Shown here one piece after another: positions 5,696-6,871 of a stretch of 6,871 nt of DNA. Where the stretch lies: the NCBI GenBank assembly GCA_946404705.1, contig CAMJES010000119.1, positions 1 to 6,871 of the forward strand, written 5' to 3'. This stretch comes from an uncultured Ruminococcus sp. (GTDB taxonomy: Bacteria > Bacillota > Clostridia > Oscillospirales > Ruminococcaceae). Every line of letters starts with the position of its first letter. Position 1 is the stretch's first letter. Position numbers and translations under genes: made by a program. The notes below the pieces were generated by a model. The model saw only the letters and a program-made list of their open reading frames with translations. It made no database searches and had not been told where the DNA came from.

Positions 5696-5710
5696 CAAAT
5701 ATAATATTTG
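5696..5710. promoter_or_regulatory. Perfect 15-bp palindrome at the proC transcript start
   Basis: CAAATAT (5696-5702), a central A, and ATATTTG (5704-5710) form a perfect inverted repeat directly downstream of the proC -10 box and spanning the predicted start site near 5706. A repressor bound here would block initiation. The sequence is AT-rich in an AT-rich gap, so chance is a real alternative. Confidence 0.35.
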
Positions 5711-5712
5711 AT

Positions 5713-5741
5713 ATTATACTACAAAATGCCGAAAATTGCAA
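5713..5741 (-). promoter_or_regulatory. Sigma-A promoter of proC
   Basis: On the minus strand, TTGCAA (5741-5736), a 17-nt spacer and TATAAT (5718-5713) give a good promoter, with an expected start near 5706 and a leader of about 29 nt before the TTG at 5677. There is no room for a T-box or riboswitch in that leader. Confidence 0.82.
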
Positions 5742-5774
5742 TATTTTTTTGTTCTGTTTTTTAAAAATAAGTTT

Positions 5775-5788
5775 TGTAAGCGTTTTTA
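5775..5788 (+). promoter_or_regulatory. cre-like site upstream of the cellulase promoter
   Basis: TGTAAGCGTTTTTA matches 13 of 14 positions of the B. subtilis-type catabolite responsive element TGWAARCGYTWNCW, including the central CG; the mismatch is T for C at position 13. It ends 10 bases before the -35 box of the GH5 gene, a position compatible with CcpA or another LacI-type regulator. It is also upstream of proC, but about 34 bases beyond that -35. Binding is inferred from sequence only. Confidence 0.4.
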
Positions 5789-5798
5789 TGCCAAATAC

Positions 5799-5827
5799 TT
5801 GAAATGTTCATAATACTGTGTTACAAT
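5799..5827 (+). promoter_or_regulatory. Sigma-A promoter of the GH5 cellulase gene
   Basis: TTGAAA (5799-5804), a 17-nt spacer and TACAAT (5822-5827), with an extended -10 TG (TGTTACAAT), give a good promoter. The expected start is near 5834, where a small inverted repeat GAAAA-TAT-TTTTC (5834-5846) begins. AT tracts at about 5740-5770 could act as an UP-like element. Confidence 0.8.
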
Positions 5828-5860
5828 ATATACGAAAATATTTTTCAGAAAGGATAAGTT

Positions 5861-6871
5861 ATGATGAAATTCAACAAAAAATATCTTTCCGCATTTCTCG
5901 CTTCCGCGCTGGCAATTTCAATGCTTGCAGGCTGCTCAAACGGAAGCACAGACACAGGAGCCGATTCTGCAGCAGAAGCAGCCGCACCGAAGGTTGAGAT
6001 CGCAGACAACGCCGTTGACTTTGTAAAGAATATGAAGCTCGGCTGGAATCTCGGCAACACGCTTGATGCAACAGGCAGCGGAATGAGTTCGGAAACCTCG
6101 TGGGGACAGCCCAAAGCCACCAAAGAACAGATCGACTTCATTAAGGAATCGGGTTTCACGACCATTCGTATCCCTGTTTCATGGAGCAATCACGTTGATG
6201 CCAACTACACTATTGACGAGGAATGGATGAACCGTGTAAACGAAGTTGTTGACTATGCTATCAATGACGGACTTTACGTTATCCTCAACTCTCACCACGA
6301 CAATGACAAGTATTACCCGACATCGGAAAAATACGAGGCATCGTCAAAGTACCTCACAACTATCTGGAAGCAGATCGCAGAGCGTTTCGCAAACTATGAC
6401 GAGCAGCTCGTATTCGAGGGAATGAACGAACCCCGACTTTCCGGCACAAACAAGGAATGGTGGTTCGCTGACAACGATGCTGACGGAATCGATTCTATCG
6501 AAACTATCGTAAAGCTCAATCAGGATTTTGTAGATACCGTAAGAGCCGCAGGCGGATATAACGAAACACGTTACCTTATGGTACCGAGCAACAGAGCGGA
6601 CGCTTGGACTGCAATGCACAAGTCGTTCTCACTCCCAAGCGACCCTGCAAATCGCCTTATCGTTTCCGTTCACGCCTATACTCCTTATGATTTCGCAATG
6701 AACGAAAACGGCTATTCAAACTGGGATGGCTCAAAGCAGAACGAGCTTTCCTTTATGGACAACCTCAAATCAACATTCATCGACAAAGGCGTAGGCGTTG
6801 TCATCGGCGAGTTCGGCGCAACAAATAAGGATAACCTTGAAGACAGAGTACGCTGGGCAGATGACTTCACC
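5861..6871 (+). CDS. GH5 family endoglucanase (cellulase) lipoprotein, 3' end missing
   Basis: The frame is open from the ATG at 5861 to the window edge (337 codons, no stop), so the C-terminus is missing. A lipoprotein signal peptide (KK near the N-terminus, hydrophobic 8-22) ends at lipobox LAGC with Cys25, followed by a Ser/Ala/Asp-rich linker (26-45). The GH5 catalytic domain starts near 46 with LGWNLGNTLDA (60-70). TIRIPVSW carries Arg103, NSHHD has His145/His146, the acid/base Glu190 lies in MNEP, His271 and Tyr273 lie in VHAYTPY, and the nucleophile Glu317 lies in IGEFGA. All expected active-site residues are present. The NLGNTLDA pattern fits subfamily GH5_4, whose members cut beta-1,4-glucan and often xyloglucan or mixed-linkage glucan; the substrate is not settled here. 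It is probably anchored outside the membrane. AAGGA at 5850-5854 serves ATG 5861 (6 nt) or 5864 (9 nt). Any dockerin or binding module would lie past the edge. Confidence 0.93.
   Translation, partial: MMKFNKKYLSAFLASALAISMLAGCSNGSTDTGADSAAEAAAPKVEIADNAVDFVKNMKLGWNLGNTLDATGSGMSSETSWGQPKATKEQIDFIKESGFTTIRIPVSWSNHVDANYTIDEEWMNRVNEVVDYAINDGLYVILNSHHDNDKYYPTSEKYEASSKYLTTIWKQIAERFANYDEQLVFEGMNEPRLSGTNKEWWFADNDADGIDSIETIVKLNQDFVDTVRAAGGYNETRYLMVPSNRADAWTAMHKSFSLPSDPANRLIVSVHAYTPYDFAMNENGYSNWDGSKQNELSFMDNLKSTFIDKGVGVVIGEFGATNKDNLEDRVRWADDFT

Noticed and set aside
5678..5712. A T-box or proline-responsive leader ahead of proC
   Set aside because: The predicted leader is only about 29 nt, too short for such elements.
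6344..6619. Minus-strand open frames inside the GH5 gene (also 5845-6189)
   Set aside because: They are shadows of a gene whose full set of GH5 catalytic residues is in the plus frame.

Overview
The window looks like a piece of a Gram-positive, moderate-GC anaerobe of the Clostridia, most likely a cellulolytic Ruminococcus-type bacterium (Oscillospiraceae). The reasons are strong AGGAGG-type ribosome binding sites, TTG starts, canonical sigma-A promoters, a SpoIIM-family protein, a DUF624/YesL-family protein, and a lipoprotein endoglucanase of glycoside hydrolase family 5. The genus is inferred from gene content; no marker in the window fixes it.

Layout, right to left along the minus strand. 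A divergent promoter region (about 5699-5860) separates a plus-strand GH5 cellulase lipoprotein, cut off by the window edge, from a minus-strand run of proC (pyrroline-5-carboxylate reductase), a SpoIIM-family membrane protein and a DUF624 membrane protein. These three are spaced by 48-75 bases with no terminator between them and could be one transcript. After them comes an independent sigma-A promoter (3190-3218), a structured leader, rpsO (ribosomal protein S15), an intergenic region with two hairpins, pnp (polynucleotide phosphorylase), a strong terminator, and a 100-residue single-pass membrane protein of unknown function. The first 125 bases hold a possible terminator and a short heptamer tandem repeat.

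How the parts fit. rpsO-pnp is a conserved housekeeping pair whose regulation in E. coli relies on an attenuator between the genes, an RNase III hairpin in the pnp leader and S15 feedback on its own mRNA. The non-coding DNA here has hairpins at corresponding places: competing pairings in the rpsO leader, a 13-bp stem just after rpsO, and a 76-nt hairpin just ahead of pnp. The terminator after pnp also carries the Shine-Dalgarno sequence of the next gene in its 3' arm. The cellulase has its own promoter with a cre-like sequence just upstream of the -35, which suggests carbon catabolite control.

I see no CRISPR, mobile element, tRNA/rRNA or defence system. The RNA-level architecture around rpsO-pnp and the unknown 100-residue protein behind pnp are the parts most worth a second look.
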